Program-made: the position numbers and the translations under genes
Shown: one piece after another, positions 1 to 6,140 of the stretch
Numbering within the stretch: position 1 is the stretch's first letter
How the letters are laid out: each line of letters begins with the position of its first letter
Source of the DNA: an uncultured Oscillospiraceae bacterium
GTDB lineage: Bacteria > Bacillota > Clostridia > Oscillospirales > Acutalibacteraceae
Assembly (NCBI GenBank): GCA_900552605.1
Contig: USAR01000075.1
Coordinates: 1 to 6,830 of the forward strand
Direction: 5' to 3'
DNA length: 6,830 bases
Notes under the pieces: generated by a model
What the model was told of the DNA's origin: nothing
Databases searched by the model: none
What the model saw: the letters and a program-made list of their open reading frames with translations, nothing else

Positions 1-14
1 CCCGGGGGCGATGA

Positions 15-50
15 AAAGCTGCTTGCGAAAATTGTTTTACAAGCAGCTTT
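15..50. repeat. Perfect 11-bp inverted repeat (stem-loop), possible terminator
   Basis: The arms AAAGCTGCTTG (15-25) and CAAGCAGCTTT (40-50) are exact reverse complements around a 14-base loop. Four further A-T pairs inside the loop (28-31 with 35-38) could extend the hairpin. Neither side has a long clean T-run. On the minus strand the stem ends in four T, so it could be a weak terminator for something transcribed leftwards, but no gene ends next to it here. The stem is certain from the sequence; the function is not. Confidence 0.55.
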
Positions 51-193
51 CAAGCCGTTGTTTCTTTAAGATTTTGCTTTGTGTTGCCAGCGTGCCGAAA
101 AACGGTTGCGCCGGGGCGCGGCGACGCTCGACGGTGAGGAAGAAAAAGATGAATCTTCAAAAAGCTTTGCAACGGTAACGCCGAATCTCACGG

Positions 194-234
194 ATATAAA
201 CGCGGTGGATGCGGCAGTCCGTCTGCGTTTATAT
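194..234. repeat. Perfect 10-bp inverted repeat (stem-loop)
   Basis: ATATAAACGC (194-203) and GCGTTTATAT (225-234) are exact reverse complements separated by 21 bases. A G-T and a G-C pair continue the stem inward (204-224, 205-223), and a short GGA/TCC helix (207-209 with 218-220) can form inside the loop. It lies in the non-coding block at the left of the window. There is no T-tract on either side, so it is not a standard terminator. Function unknown. Confidence 0.5.
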
Positions 235-258
235 TACCATTTGTTGCCATACCGACAG

Positions 259-316
259 TTGGCATTTTGATAAACTGCCGCAGCTTTCGGCGATAATGTT
301 TTTTAATCTCTGCCAA
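259..316. repeat. Large imperfect stem-loop next to the hairpin repeat
   Basis: Nested complementary segments are visible: TTGGCA (259-264) with TGCCAA (311-316), GATAAAC (269-275) with GTTT (298-301) and ATC (306-308), and GCCG (277-280) with CGGC (288-291). The element ends two bases before the first copy of the 51-base repeat. The internal loops are large, so folding is less certain than for its neighbours. No protein signal overlaps it. Confidence 0.35.
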
Positions 317-318
317 TC

Positions 319-369
319 GCCGCGCGCTCGGCACGGCAGCGTTCCGCCGCGCGCCGTCGCACTGCGGCT
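319..369. repeat. 51-base hairpin repeat, copy 1
   Basis: First of two direct copies, offset by 96 bases and matching the second at 47 of 51 positions. It folds as an imperfect hairpin: GCCGC (319-323) with GCGGC (364-368), GCG (324-326) with CGC (358-360), ACGGC (333-337) with GCCGT (353-357), and an apical GCG (339-341) with CGC (348-350) around the loop TTCCGC. The right arm GCGGCTG (364-370) can also pair with CAGCCGC at 387-393, giving an alternative fold with the spacer between the copies. It resembles REP-like intergenic palindromes in size and style, but the family is not recognised. Confidence 0.7.
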
Positions 370-414
370 GACTTAGGCTTTCCCAACAGCCGCTAAAGAA
401 GCAGTGCAGCCCCT

Positions 415-465
415 GCCGCGCGCTTGGCACGGCAGCATTCCGCTGCGCGCCGTCGCACAGCGGCT
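415..465. repeat. 51-base hairpin repeat, copy 2
   Basis: Second copy of the repeat, differing from the first at 425, 437, 444 and 459. The changes at 437 and 444 turn the apical GCG/CGC helix into GCA/TGC, so the pairing is kept. The other two changes lie in unpaired bulges. The outer stem GCCGC (415-419) with GCGGC (460-464) and the middle stem ACGGC (429-433) with GCCGT (449-453) are unchanged. The copy ends at the U-tract of the minus-strand terminator that follows the DUF4886 gene. Confidence 0.7.
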
Positions 466-517
466 AAAACAAAAATCCCGCCCCAAGAGTTTTCTGTCAG
501 CACTCTTAAGACGGGAT
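466..517 (-). terminator. Intrinsic terminator after the DUF4886 gene
   Basis: Read on the minus strand, positions 517-502 and 490-475 pair over 16 consecutive base pairs, including three G-U wobbles, around an 11-base loop. The stem is followed at once by UUUUUGUUUU (475-466). It starts 44 bases past the DUF4886 stop codon. This is a textbook Rho-independent terminator for the leftward gene. On the plus strand the stem is weaker (the wobbles become A-C mismatches) and there is no clean T-run, which fixes the direction. Confidence 0.88.
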
Positions 518-560
518 ATTCTCTTTGTTAATTACTATATTGCTGAAAACCTCGGCGCAA

Positions 561-1319
561 TCAACCCTTGTAATGCACGGCCTCGTGCGCCGCTTTTTTA
601 AGACTCATCAGTTCATAAAAGCTGATTCCGTCAACGCTGTAAGGATTTTCAAGAATACTTTTTCCGGAGAGTGTTTCATACCACACCGCACCCAAAAGGT
701 ACTGCCCGTGAGTTTCGCTTGCGTGAAAGCCGTCATCTTTTCTGCAAAGGCTTTTACCGCCGTTGTCAACGTCAAAAATGTCCGTTTGCCGCGCTTTTTG
801 GAAAGCCGTACCACTCGGTATCACTCTGAAACCGTATCTTTTTGAAATTTCCTTATATGTTTTGTGTATTTCATCATACATTTTTTCTTGGTCACAGTTG
901 TAAAGCTTAAAGCCGTCGTGCTCGGTCGTTTTTTCATAGCTCCATGTTTCGTGCAGCAAAATTTCCGCATTCGGCTGCATTTTGCGAATGTAGTCAACAA
1001 GCTTTTTGAGGTACGGTTCAAAGCTCTCGGGCTTTCCGCCTAGTTGGCTTACCTGCTGAAGCGTAATTATATCCCAATCGTCACTTTTTAAGGCGTGGCT
1101 CATCTTGTGGTTAAGCAGAGTAACCTTGCCGCCGTTGCTTCTTATTTCGTAAGCATATTCAGGCTTGTCGTTTTCCATATTGCCGCAGTGCTTTTCAAGC
1201 GAGCAGCCGCCTATGACAAGGTTTCCAAGCACAAAATTTTCTTTTCCCGCCGCCGCCATACGTTCAAGGTATGCCATTGCGTTTTGACTGAAGCTGTTGC
1301 CGATTGCCAGAATCTTCAT
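561..1319 (-). CDS. DUF4886 domain protein, SGNH/GDSL-hydrolase-like
   Basis: A 252-residue protein resembling the DUF4886 family, which has the SGNH (GDSL-type) esterase fold. Seen directly: an N-terminal GNS motif (residues 7-9) where SGNH enzymes carry the nucleophile serine (Ser9); an IGGCSLEKH stretch (37-45) fitting the block II glycine; DIITLQQVS (83-91) typical of DUF4886; HETW (123-126); and DGFHAS (196-201), which supplies the Asp-x-x-His pair (Asp196, His199). There is no signal peptide or membrane segment, so a cytoplasmic location is likely. The catalytic set appears complete, so it is probably an active esterase or deacetylase; the substrate is unknown, with carbohydrate esters a reasonable guess. 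Start: AGGAGT at 1328-1333, eight bases before the ATG. It lies downstream of rny on the same strand, directly behind the rny terminator, with no obvious promoter of its own, so expression may depend on readthrough. A strong terminator follows it. Confidence 0.85.
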   Translation of the reverse strand: MKILAIGNSFSQNAMAYLERMAAAGKENFVLGNLVIGGCSLEKHCGNMENDKPEYAYEIRSNGGKVTLLNHKMSHALKSDDWDIITLQQVSQLGGKPESFEPYLKKLVDYIRKMQPNAEILLHETWSYEKTTEHDGFKLYNCDQEKMYDEIHKTYKEISKRYGFRVIPSGTAFQKARQTDIFDVDNGGKSLCRKDDGFHASETHGQYLLGAVWYETLSGKSILENPYSVDGISFYELMSLKKAAHEAVHYKG

Positions 1320-1333
1320 TTTTTAACACTCCT

Positions 1334-1376
1334 AAAAAAGGCAGGCGCATTTTAAAACCCCAAAAATGTGCCTGCC
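1334..1376 (-). terminator. Intrinsic terminator after rny
   Basis: On the minus strand GGCAGGC (1376-1370) pairs with GCCTGCC (1346-1340). After one A-C mismatch, CATTTT (1368-1363) pairs with AAAATG (1353-1348), around a nine-base loop. Six U follow immediately (1339-1334). It begins 22 bases after the rny stop. The U-tract abuts the AGGAGT ribosome site of the DUF4886 gene (1333-1328), so terminator and downstream translation signal are physically joined. Confidence 0.88.
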
Positions 1377-1398
1377 GAATTACCGACTGCAAAATGAA

Positions 1399-2964
1399 TT
1401 ATTTAGCGTAATTGATAGCGCGGTTTTCACGGATTACGTTAACCTTGATTTGACCGGGATATTCAAGCTCGTCCTCAATGCGCTTAACAATATCGTGTGA
1501 AAGCAGCACCATTTGGTCGTCACTTACAACCTCAGGCTTAACGAGAATGCGAATCTCGCGGCCTGCCTGAACGGCATAGGAGCTGTCGACGCCGTTGAAC
1601 GAATTTGCAATTTCCTCAAGCTTTTCAAGACGTTTAATGTAGTTTTCAATATTCTCGCGGCGAGCGCCGGGGCGTGCCGCCGAGATTGCGTCGGCTGCTT
1701 GTACAAGGCAGGCAATAACGGTTTTTGCTTCAATTTCGCCGTGGTGAGCGTGTATTGCGTGAATAACCGCTTCGCTTTCTTTGTATTTTTTGGCGGCCTC
1801 AACACCGAGTTGAATGTGCGAGCCTTCCTGCTCGTGGTCAATGGCCTTGCCTATGTCGTGCAAAAGACCTGCACGTCTTGCAAGCATAACGTCCTCGCCG
1901 AGCTCTGCTGCCATAATTCCGGTAAGGTGACAGACTTCAAGAGAGTGGTTAAGCACATTTTGACCGTAGCTTGTGCGGTAATGCAGCCTTCCTATAAGCT
2001 TAACAAGCTCCGGGTGCAGGTTATGTATACCTGCGTCAAGCACTGCGCGTTCACCCTCTTGCTTGATAACGCGGTCAATCTCGGCGCGTGCCTTGTTAAC
2101 CGTTTCCTCGATGCGGGCTGGGTGGATTCTGCCGTCAATGATAAGCTTTTCCAAAGCGACCCTTGCAATTTCTCTGCGCACGGGGTCAAAGCAGGAAAGA
2201 GTAATGGCCTCGGGTGTGTCGTCGATAATAAGGTCTGCGCCGGTTGCCGTTTCAAAGGTGCGGATATTTCTGCCCTCGCGGCCGATTATGCGACCTTTCA
2301 TTTCGTCGCTCGGAAGGTTTACAACGGAAACGGTTGCTTCCGATGAATGGTCGGCGGCGCAGCGCTGAATCGCGTGTGAGATAAGCTCGCGTGCAAGCTT
2401 ATCGGAATCCTCTTTTGTCTGCTGCTCAAATTCCTTAATGCGAATTGCCTTTTCGTGAGTAAGCTCGCCGTCAAGATCGGCAAGAAGACGTGCCTTTGCC
2501 TGCTCTGCCGTGAAACCGGATATTCTTTCAAGCAGGTCAAATTGGCTTTTCTTCATCTGCTCAACCTCTTCAAGGCGGTCGTCAATCTCTTTAGAGCGTT
2601 TTTGCAGTTTTTCTTCTTTTGCTTCAAGGTTGTCTGTTTTGCGGTCGAGATTTTCTTCTTTTTGCTGAATTCTGCGTTCCTGACGCTGAATTTCATTTCT
2701 GCGCTCGCGGATCTCTTTGTCGGCTTCCGCGCGGATCTGCTGAGCTTCTTCTTTTGCTTCAATTCGAGATTCTTTTTTCAAAGCCTCAGCCTCGTTTATG
2801 GCTGCGCTTTTCATACGGTTTGCTTCCTTTTCGGCAGAGCCGATAGCAGCTTCCGCCACGCGCTTGCGGTGCGAAACGCCTAAAAGAAAGCCGATTATCG
2901 CCGTAACCGCAGCAGCGGCAACGGTGAGGATAACCGTCGTCAATAATGAAACTGTTGTGTCCAT
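1399..2964 (-). CDS. rny: Ribonuclease Y
   Basis: Membrane-anchored endoribonuclease that starts the decay and processing of many mRNAs in Gram-positive bacteria. The protein has 521 residues, very close to the roughly 520 usual for the family. Domains in order: one N-terminal transmembrane helix (about 7-30); a long charged coiled coil (about 35-200) rich in Glu, Lys and Arg; a KH RNA-binding domain with the GxxG loop GREG (228-231); an HD phosphohydrolase domain with His340, the metal-binding pair His369-Asp370, HAHHGE (405-410) and Asp425; and the typical C-terminus ending in INYAK. All expected catalytic residues are present, so it should be active at the inner face of the membrane. Start: AGGAGGTG (2969-2976) lies just upstream of the ATG. 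It is transcribed from a good promoter more than 200 bases upstream through a structured leader, and ends at its own terminator. Confidence 0.97.
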   Translation of the reverse strand: MDTTVSLLTTVILTVAAAAVTAIIGFLLGVSHRKRVAEAAIGSAEKEANRMKSAAINEAEALKKESRIEAKEEAQQIRAEADKEIRERRNEIQRQERRIQQKEENLDRKTDNLEAKEEKLQKRSKEIDDRLEEVEQMKKSQFDLLERISGFTAEQAKARLLADLDGELTHEKAIRIKEFEQQTKEDSDKLARELISHAIQRCAADHSSEATVSVVNLPSDEMKGRIIGREGRNIRTFETATGADLIIDDTPEAITLSCFDPVRREIARVALEKLIIDGRIHPARIEETVNKARAEIDRVIKQEGERAVLDAGIHNLHPELVKLIGRLHYRTSYGQNVLNHSLEVCHLTGIMAAELGEDVMLARRAGLLHDIGKAIDHEQEGSHIQLGVEAAKKYKESEAVIHAIHAHHGEIEAKTVIACLVQAADAISAARPGARRENIENYIKRLEKLEEIANSFNGVDSSYAVQAGREIRILVKPEVVSDDQMVLLSHDIVKRIEDELEYPGQIKVNVIRENRAINYAK

Positions 2965-2976
2965 ACGACACCTCCT

Positions 2977-3177
2977 ATATAAATAACCGCTGTTCTAAGT
3001 AGGTAAAAAACCGACCTGTAAATTTTAAGGGCCGCGTGTTCGCCCTGATACATTAAAAGCTGCTTTGCCGCGATACGGCAGCCGTTTTTAAAAAGCATTT
3101 TCGGCATTGCTTTTCGGTTTTTGGGACTTTATTGTTCAGTCCTGCTGCCGTCGCAGTTCAAATTTAGCCAAGATATC
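2977..3177 (-). promoter_or_regulatory. Predicted structured leader RNA of rny
   Basis: If transcription starts about seven bases past the -10 box, the rny mRNA has an untranslated leader of about 210 nt with many complementary segments. On the minus strand: 3166-3160 with 3025-3019 (7 bp, could close the whole structure); 3154-3144 with 3082-3070 (11 bp with a two-base bulge); 3142-3138 with 3128-3124; 3114-3108 with 3097-3091 (7 bp); and 3046-3042 with 3032-3028. Alternatives exist: TGCCG at 3080-3076 can pair locally with CGGCA at 3070-3066, and 3122-3114 can pair over 9 bp with 3013-3005. It matches no riboswitch I can recognise (not T-box, TPP, SAM, c-di-GMP or ydaO). A separate small RNA sharing this promoter cannot be excluded. 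Confidence 0.45.
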
Positions 3178-3183
3178 ACATCT

Positions 3184-3212
3184 ATTTTAATACTATATAT
3201 GTAATATGTCAA
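3184..3212 (-). promoter_or_regulatory. Promoter of rny (sigma-A type)
   Basis: On the minus strand there is a perfect -35 TTGACA (3212-3207), a 17-base spacer, and a -10 TAAAAT (3189-3184) matching the consensus at five of six positions. The predicted start is near 3177. It faces rny, the only leftward gene here, and implies a long leader. Confidence 0.75.
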
Positions 3213-3222
3213 GCAAAACAAC

Positions 3223-3234
3223 ACGATATATCGT
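3223..3234. promoter_or_regulatory. 12-bp perfect palindrome between divergent promoters (candidate operator)
   Basis: ACGATATATCGT is its own reverse complement. It lies ten bases upstream of the rny -35 box and about 28 bases upstream of the candidate -35 box of the aminotransferase gene, a place where a dimeric regulator could act on both. The wider 16 bases (3221-3236) match the NrdR-box consensus, as I remember it, at 13 of 16 positions. The protein that binds it, if any, is unknown. Confidence 0.4.
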
Positions 3235-3262
3235 TTAAAGTACATTTAAAGCTACACAAGTG

Positions 3263-3291
3263 TTGCAATGTTTTAAGAAATGTAGTATTAT
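3263..3291 (+). promoter_or_regulatory. Candidate promoter of the aminotransferase gene
   Basis: TTGCAA (3263-3268, four of six to consensus), a 17-base spacer and TATTAT (3286-3291, five of six) lie about 50 bases before the start codon in an AT-rich stretch. The spacing is ideal but the -35 is weak, so the exact position is tentative. The ribosome site GGAGG (3326-3330) follows, ten bases before the ATG. Confidence 0.45.
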
Positions 3292-3340
3292 AACTATGTT
3301 ATTTTAAAACATTCAAACGGTAAACGGAGGTACACCGATT

Positions 3341-4627
3341 ATGCAGAAATATGCCGAGCTTTCGCAAGAACAGCTTGAAAATGAGTTTGAGCTTGTGAAG
3401 GCAAGATACGATGAATTTTGTTTAAGAGATTTAAGCCTTAATATGGCTCGCGGTAACCCGAGTGTTAAGCAGATGGACTTAAGCGAGGAGGCTTTCAGCA
3501 AGGTGGGTCCGCAGTGCGGTTACCTTAACGAGTCGGGCATTGATTGCCGCAATTACGGCGGACTTGACGGACTGCCCGAGCTTAAAGTGCTTTTTGCCGA
3601 TATGATGGACGTTGAACCGAGCCAGGTAATAGTCGGCGGCAACTCATCGCTCAATATGATGTTCGATACCGTTTCACAGTTTATGACTCACGGCTCTTAC
3701 GACGGCGGAACACCGTGGTTAAAGCAGGGCGAGATCAAGTTTTTGTGCCCCGTGCCGGGATATGACAGGCACTTTAAGATATGCGAGTATTTCGGAATAA
3801 AGATGATAAATATTCCGATGAATTCCGACGGACCCGATATGGACGAAATCGAACGCCGAATCAAGGACCCTGCCGTTAAGGGTATGTGGTGCGTTCCTAA
3901 ATATTCAAACCCCACAGGCGTTATTTACAGCGACGAAATAATCCGCCGCATTGCAAAAATGAAGCCTGCGTCAAAGGATTTTCGCGTGCTGTGGGATAAC
4001 GCATACTGTGTGCATCACTTAACGGAAAATGAATATAACATCTTAAATCTGCTCGGCGAGTGCGAGAAATACGGCAATGCGGAAATGGCAATTAAATTTG
4101 CTTCCACTTCCAAAATAACCTTCCCCGGCGCCGGTGTTGCGGCGGTTGCCGCAAGCGCCAAAAACGTGGCTTTTCTCAAAAAGCGTATGAGTTTTCAAAC
4201 AATAGGACCGGATAAGCTCAACCAGCTGCGCCACGCGAGAATGTTCCGCAATATTGACGATATCCGCGCTCATATGCGCAAGCATGCCGCAATTTTGCGA
4301 CCGAAATTCGAAACGGTGCTGCGTCGTTTACAAAAGGAGCTTACAGGTCTTGATATAGCAACTTGGACAGAGCCAAAGGGCGGCTATTTCATCAGCCTTG
4401 ATGTTGAAAATGGCTGCGCAAAGCGTGTTGTGGGACTTTGCCACGACGCAGGAGTTACGCTGACAGGCGCCGGCGCAACATTCCCATACGGTCTTGACCC
4501 CAAGGACAGCAATATAAGGATCGCGCCTAGCTTCCCCACTGTCAACGAGCTTGACGCCGCAAGTGAACTGCTGTGCATTGCGGTTAAATATGCCGTTTTG
4601 GAAAAGCTTTTGAGCAAAACAGAGTAA
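3341..4627 (+). CDS. PLP-dependent aminotransferase, probable aspartate aminotransferase (subgroup Ic type)
   Basis: A 428-residue fold-type I aminotransferase. It resembles the family typified by the Corynebacterium glutamicum aspartate aminotransferase AspT, which converts L-aspartate and 2-oxoglutarate to oxaloacetate and L-glutamate in the cytoplasm. Visible motifs: MARGNPS (35-41), the family's substrate-side N-terminal signature; GGNSSLNMM (99-107), phosphate-cup region; SNPTG (189-193); WDNAY (218-222) with Asp219 to the PLP ring nitrogen; FASTSK (253-258) with Lys258 as the Schiff-base lysine; and NIRIAPSFP (391-399) with Arg393 binding the substrate alpha-carboxylate. Length and motifs look complete. 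Start choice: GGAGG ten bases upstream. It is divergent from rny and codirectional with secD, but secD has its own promoter and there is no clear terminator between them, so some readthrough is likely. The fold is certain; aspartate as substrate is inferred from family resemblance. Confidence 0.88.
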   Translation: MQKYAELSQEQLENEFELVKARYDEFCLRDLSLNMARGNPSVKQMDLSEEAFSKVGPQCGYLNESGIDCRNYGGLDGLPELKVLFADMMDVEPSQVIVGGNSSLNMMFDTVSQFMTHGSYDGGTPWLKQGEIKFLCPVPGYDRHFKICEYFGIKMINIPMNSDGPDMDEIERRIKDPAVKGMWCVPKYSNPTGVIYSDEIIRRIAKMKPASKDFRVLWDNAYCVHHLTENEYNILNLLGECEKYGNAEMAIKFASTSKITFPGAGVAAVAASAKNVAFLKKRMSFQTIGPDKLNQLRHARMFRNIDDIRAHMRKHAAILRPKFETVLRRLQKELTGLDIATWTEPKGGYFISLDVENGCAKRVVGLCHDAGVTLTGAGATFPYGLDPKDSNIRIAPSFPTVNELDAASELLCIAVKYAVLEKLLSKTE

Positions 4628-4643
4628 AAACGGGAAAAATTTG

Positions 4644-4672
4644 TTGACTTTCACAAAAATAAAGGGTATAAT
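4644..4672 (+). promoter_or_regulatory. Strong promoter of secDF (sigma-A type)
   Basis: TTGACT (4644-4649), a spacer of exactly 17 bases, and a perfect TATAAT (4667-4672). It starts 16 bases after the aminotransferase stop codon. The predicted transcript starts near 4679, about 67 bases before the preferred secD ATG. This is the closest match to consensus in the window. Confidence 0.85.
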
Positions 4673-4689
4673 TGTTTAGTATTCTATGG

Positions 4690-4716
4690 GCATTTACCGC
4701 AAACTGCGGCGAATGC
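4690..4716 (+). promoter_or_regulatory. Leader hairpin in the secD 5' untranslated region
   Basis: GCATTT (4690-4695) pairs with GAATGC (4711-4716), including one G-U. After one A-C mismatch, CCGCA (4697-4701) pairs with TGCGG (4705-4709) around the triloop AAC. The hairpin starts about eleven bases after the predicted transcription start and ends 16 bases before the ribosome site. It has no U-tract and so is not a terminator. It could stabilise the mRNA 5' end or bind a regulator. Confidence 0.55.
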
Positions 4717-4745
4717 TCTGCATATTAGTTTTGGAGGCACAGCCA

Positions 4746-6140
4746 ATGAAAAGAAAAGGCAAAGTAAAGTTTTTCGTCGTTCTTGCCCTGTTGGTTGCAT
4801 TTATTTATGCGGCGTTCTTCGGCGTTTCGGTGAGTAACTATTACGGCGACAAGGAAACCTTTCATTTCGGGATAAAGGGCGCGTCGGATATCCGTTGGGG
4901 CATTGATATCAGCGGCGGCGTTGAGGCGGTTTTTGCTCCCGACATAAAGGACAAAAAGATTACAAAGGCGAATATGGACGCGGCAAAGGAAATTATCGAG
5001 ACGCGTCTTGTTAACAAAAACATCACCGACTACGAGGTTTTTGTTGATTATGACAAGCACCAAGTAGTTGTCCGTTTTCCGCAGTCATCGGAAGCCGACG
5101 AGCAGTTTGACGCTCAAGAGGTTGTTAACGAGCTCGGCGAGACCGCTCAGCTTAAATTTTGCAAAAACCAAGATACATCAAACACCATCTTAACCGGCAA
5201 CGATGTTCAGCATGCGGAAGCGGGCTATATCGACGGCACAGGCTATGTTGTTAATTTAACTCTTAAATCGTCGGGTGTTTCAAAGTTTTCAGCCGCCACA
5301 AAAGAGCTTGCGGCATCAAAGGGTACTATCTCAATTTGGATGGACGAAACAATGGTTTCAAACCCGACGGTAAACACACAGATTACAGATAAAAACTGTT
5401 ACATAGAAGGTATGGAAAGCAGCGAGGCAGCAACCGAGCTTGCCAATAAGATAAATGCCGGTTCTTTGCCTTTCGCTCTTACAACAGATAACGAGATGCT
5501 GCAGATCATCACACCTACCCTCGGCAACGAGGCGTTGCAGGTTATGCTTGTTGCGGCAGTTATCGCGTTTACTCTTATCTGCCTTATTATGATTATCCGT
5601 TATCGTATGTGCGGCATTATCGCCTGCATCACCTTGCTCGGTCAGGCGGCAGGTATGGTTGCGTGTGTTTCAGGCTTCTTTGATTCTTGGAACTCCTTTA
5701 CAATGACCGTTCCCGGTATTGCCGGTATGATTCTTTCAATCGGTATGGGTGTTGACGCAAACGTTATCACATCAGAGCGTATTCGCGAGGAATTTGCAAA
5801 CGGTATGACGATTGACGGCGCAATCTCGCGCGGTTTCCAGAACGCAAGCAGCTCTATTATCGACGGCAACGTTACAAATGTCTTGGTAGCTATCGTCCTT
5901 ATGGGCGCGTTCGGCACAACAGAGGGCTTCTTCTATAAGCTCTTCTCTTGGGTTTTGCGCTACTTCAGCACCTCAATCACAGGCGCTATTTATTCATTCG
6001 GCTACACCCTGTTAGTGGGCGTTATTGTAAACTTCATTATGGCTGTGTTCGCTTCAAGAGTTTTGCTTACAGGCATTTCTCAATTCAAGCCGTTCCGCAA
6101 GCCCTGGTTATACGGAGGTGCCAAGAATGAAAAAGTTTAA
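4746..6140 (+). CDS. secD: Protein translocase subunit SecD
   Basis: Membrane subunit of the SecDF complex, which uses the proton-motive force to pull exported proteins out of SecYEG. From this start it has 464 residues: a first transmembrane helix (about 9-29), the conserved WGIDISGG (51-58), an external domain (about 30-262) with the typical IIETRL and LANKINAGSLPFAL (232-245) stretches, then further membrane segments near 264-284, 288-308, 318-338, 371-391 and 412-440. GMGVDANV (333-340) carries Asp337, equivalent to the proton-path aspartate of E. coli SecD, followed by ERIREE (344-349). The frame is open back to an ATG at 4686, but that start has no ribosome site and would add 20 unconserved residues. 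The ATG at 4746 has GGAGG (4733-4737) eight bases upstream, so I chose it. About 25 extra residues (roughly 393-417) separate the last two membrane segments. The gene overlaps secF by 14 bases. Confidence 0.95.
   Translation: MKRKGKVKFFVVLALLVAFIYAAFFGVSVSNYYGDKETFHFGIKGASDIRWGIDISGGVEAVFAPDIKDKKITKANMDAAKEIIETRLVNKNITDYEVFVDYDKHQVVVRFPQSSEADEQFDAQEVVNELGETAQLKFCKNQDTSNTILTGNDVQHAEAGYIDGTGYVVNLTLKSSGVSKFSAATKELAASKGTISIWMDETMVSNPTVNTQITDKNCYIEGMESSEAATELANKINAGSLPFALTTDNEMLQIITPTLGNEALQVMLVAAVIAFTLICLIMIIRYRMCGIIACITLLGQAAGMVACVSGFFDSWNSFTMTVPGIAGMILSIGMGVDANVITSERIREEFANGMTIDGAISRGFQNASSSIIDGNVTNVLVAIVLMGAFGTTEGFFYKLFSWVLRYFSTSITGAIYSFGYTLLVGVIVNFIMAVFASRVLLTGISQFKPFRKPWLYGGAKNEKV

Noticed and set aside
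112..145. Possible inverted, degraded third copy of the hairpin repeat
   Set aside because: Only short shared words (GCGCGGCG, ACGCT) align and gaps are required, so the similarity may be compositional.
79..270. Open frame of 63 codons on the plus strand
   Set aside because: It has no ribosome site and no recognisable motif, and it crosses the stem-loop at 194-234, so it is more likely chance in a GC-rich repeat block.
188..430. Open frame of 80 codons on the minus strand
   Set aside because: It runs through three stem-loops including repeat copy 1, has no ribosome site, and has low-complexity content reflecting the repeats.
364..470. Possible integron attC-like or group II intron remnant in the stem-loop block
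   Set aside because: The paired core-site consensus of attC sites and the domain V sequence of group II introns are both absent.
404..601. Open frame of 65 codons on the plus strand across repeat copy 2 and the terminator
   Set aside because: It overlaps a convincing minus-strand terminator and the end of the DUF4886 gene, and it encodes no recognisable domain.
1513..2346. Long 277-codon frame on the plus strand inside rny
   Set aside because: It is antisense to the conserved KH and HD domains of RNase Y. Its cysteine/valine/asparagine-rich translation is a shadow of the coding strand, and it has no ribosome site.
2940..3053. Possible 37-codon upstream frame in the rny leader overlapping the rny start
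   Set aside because: There is no Shine-Dalgarno sequence before its ATG and the composition is not protein-like. It cannot be excluded as a translational control frame but is not supported.
3059..3090. Terminator-like hairpin followed by CGTTTTT on the plus strand
   Set aside because: No rightward gene or promoter precedes it. The same bases are better explained as arms of the minus-strand rny leader.
4686..4745. Longer secD start adding 20 residues
   Set aside because: The ATG at 4686 lies only a few bases after the predicted transcription start and has no ribosome site. The added residues overlap the leader hairpin and precede a normal SecD N-terminus.
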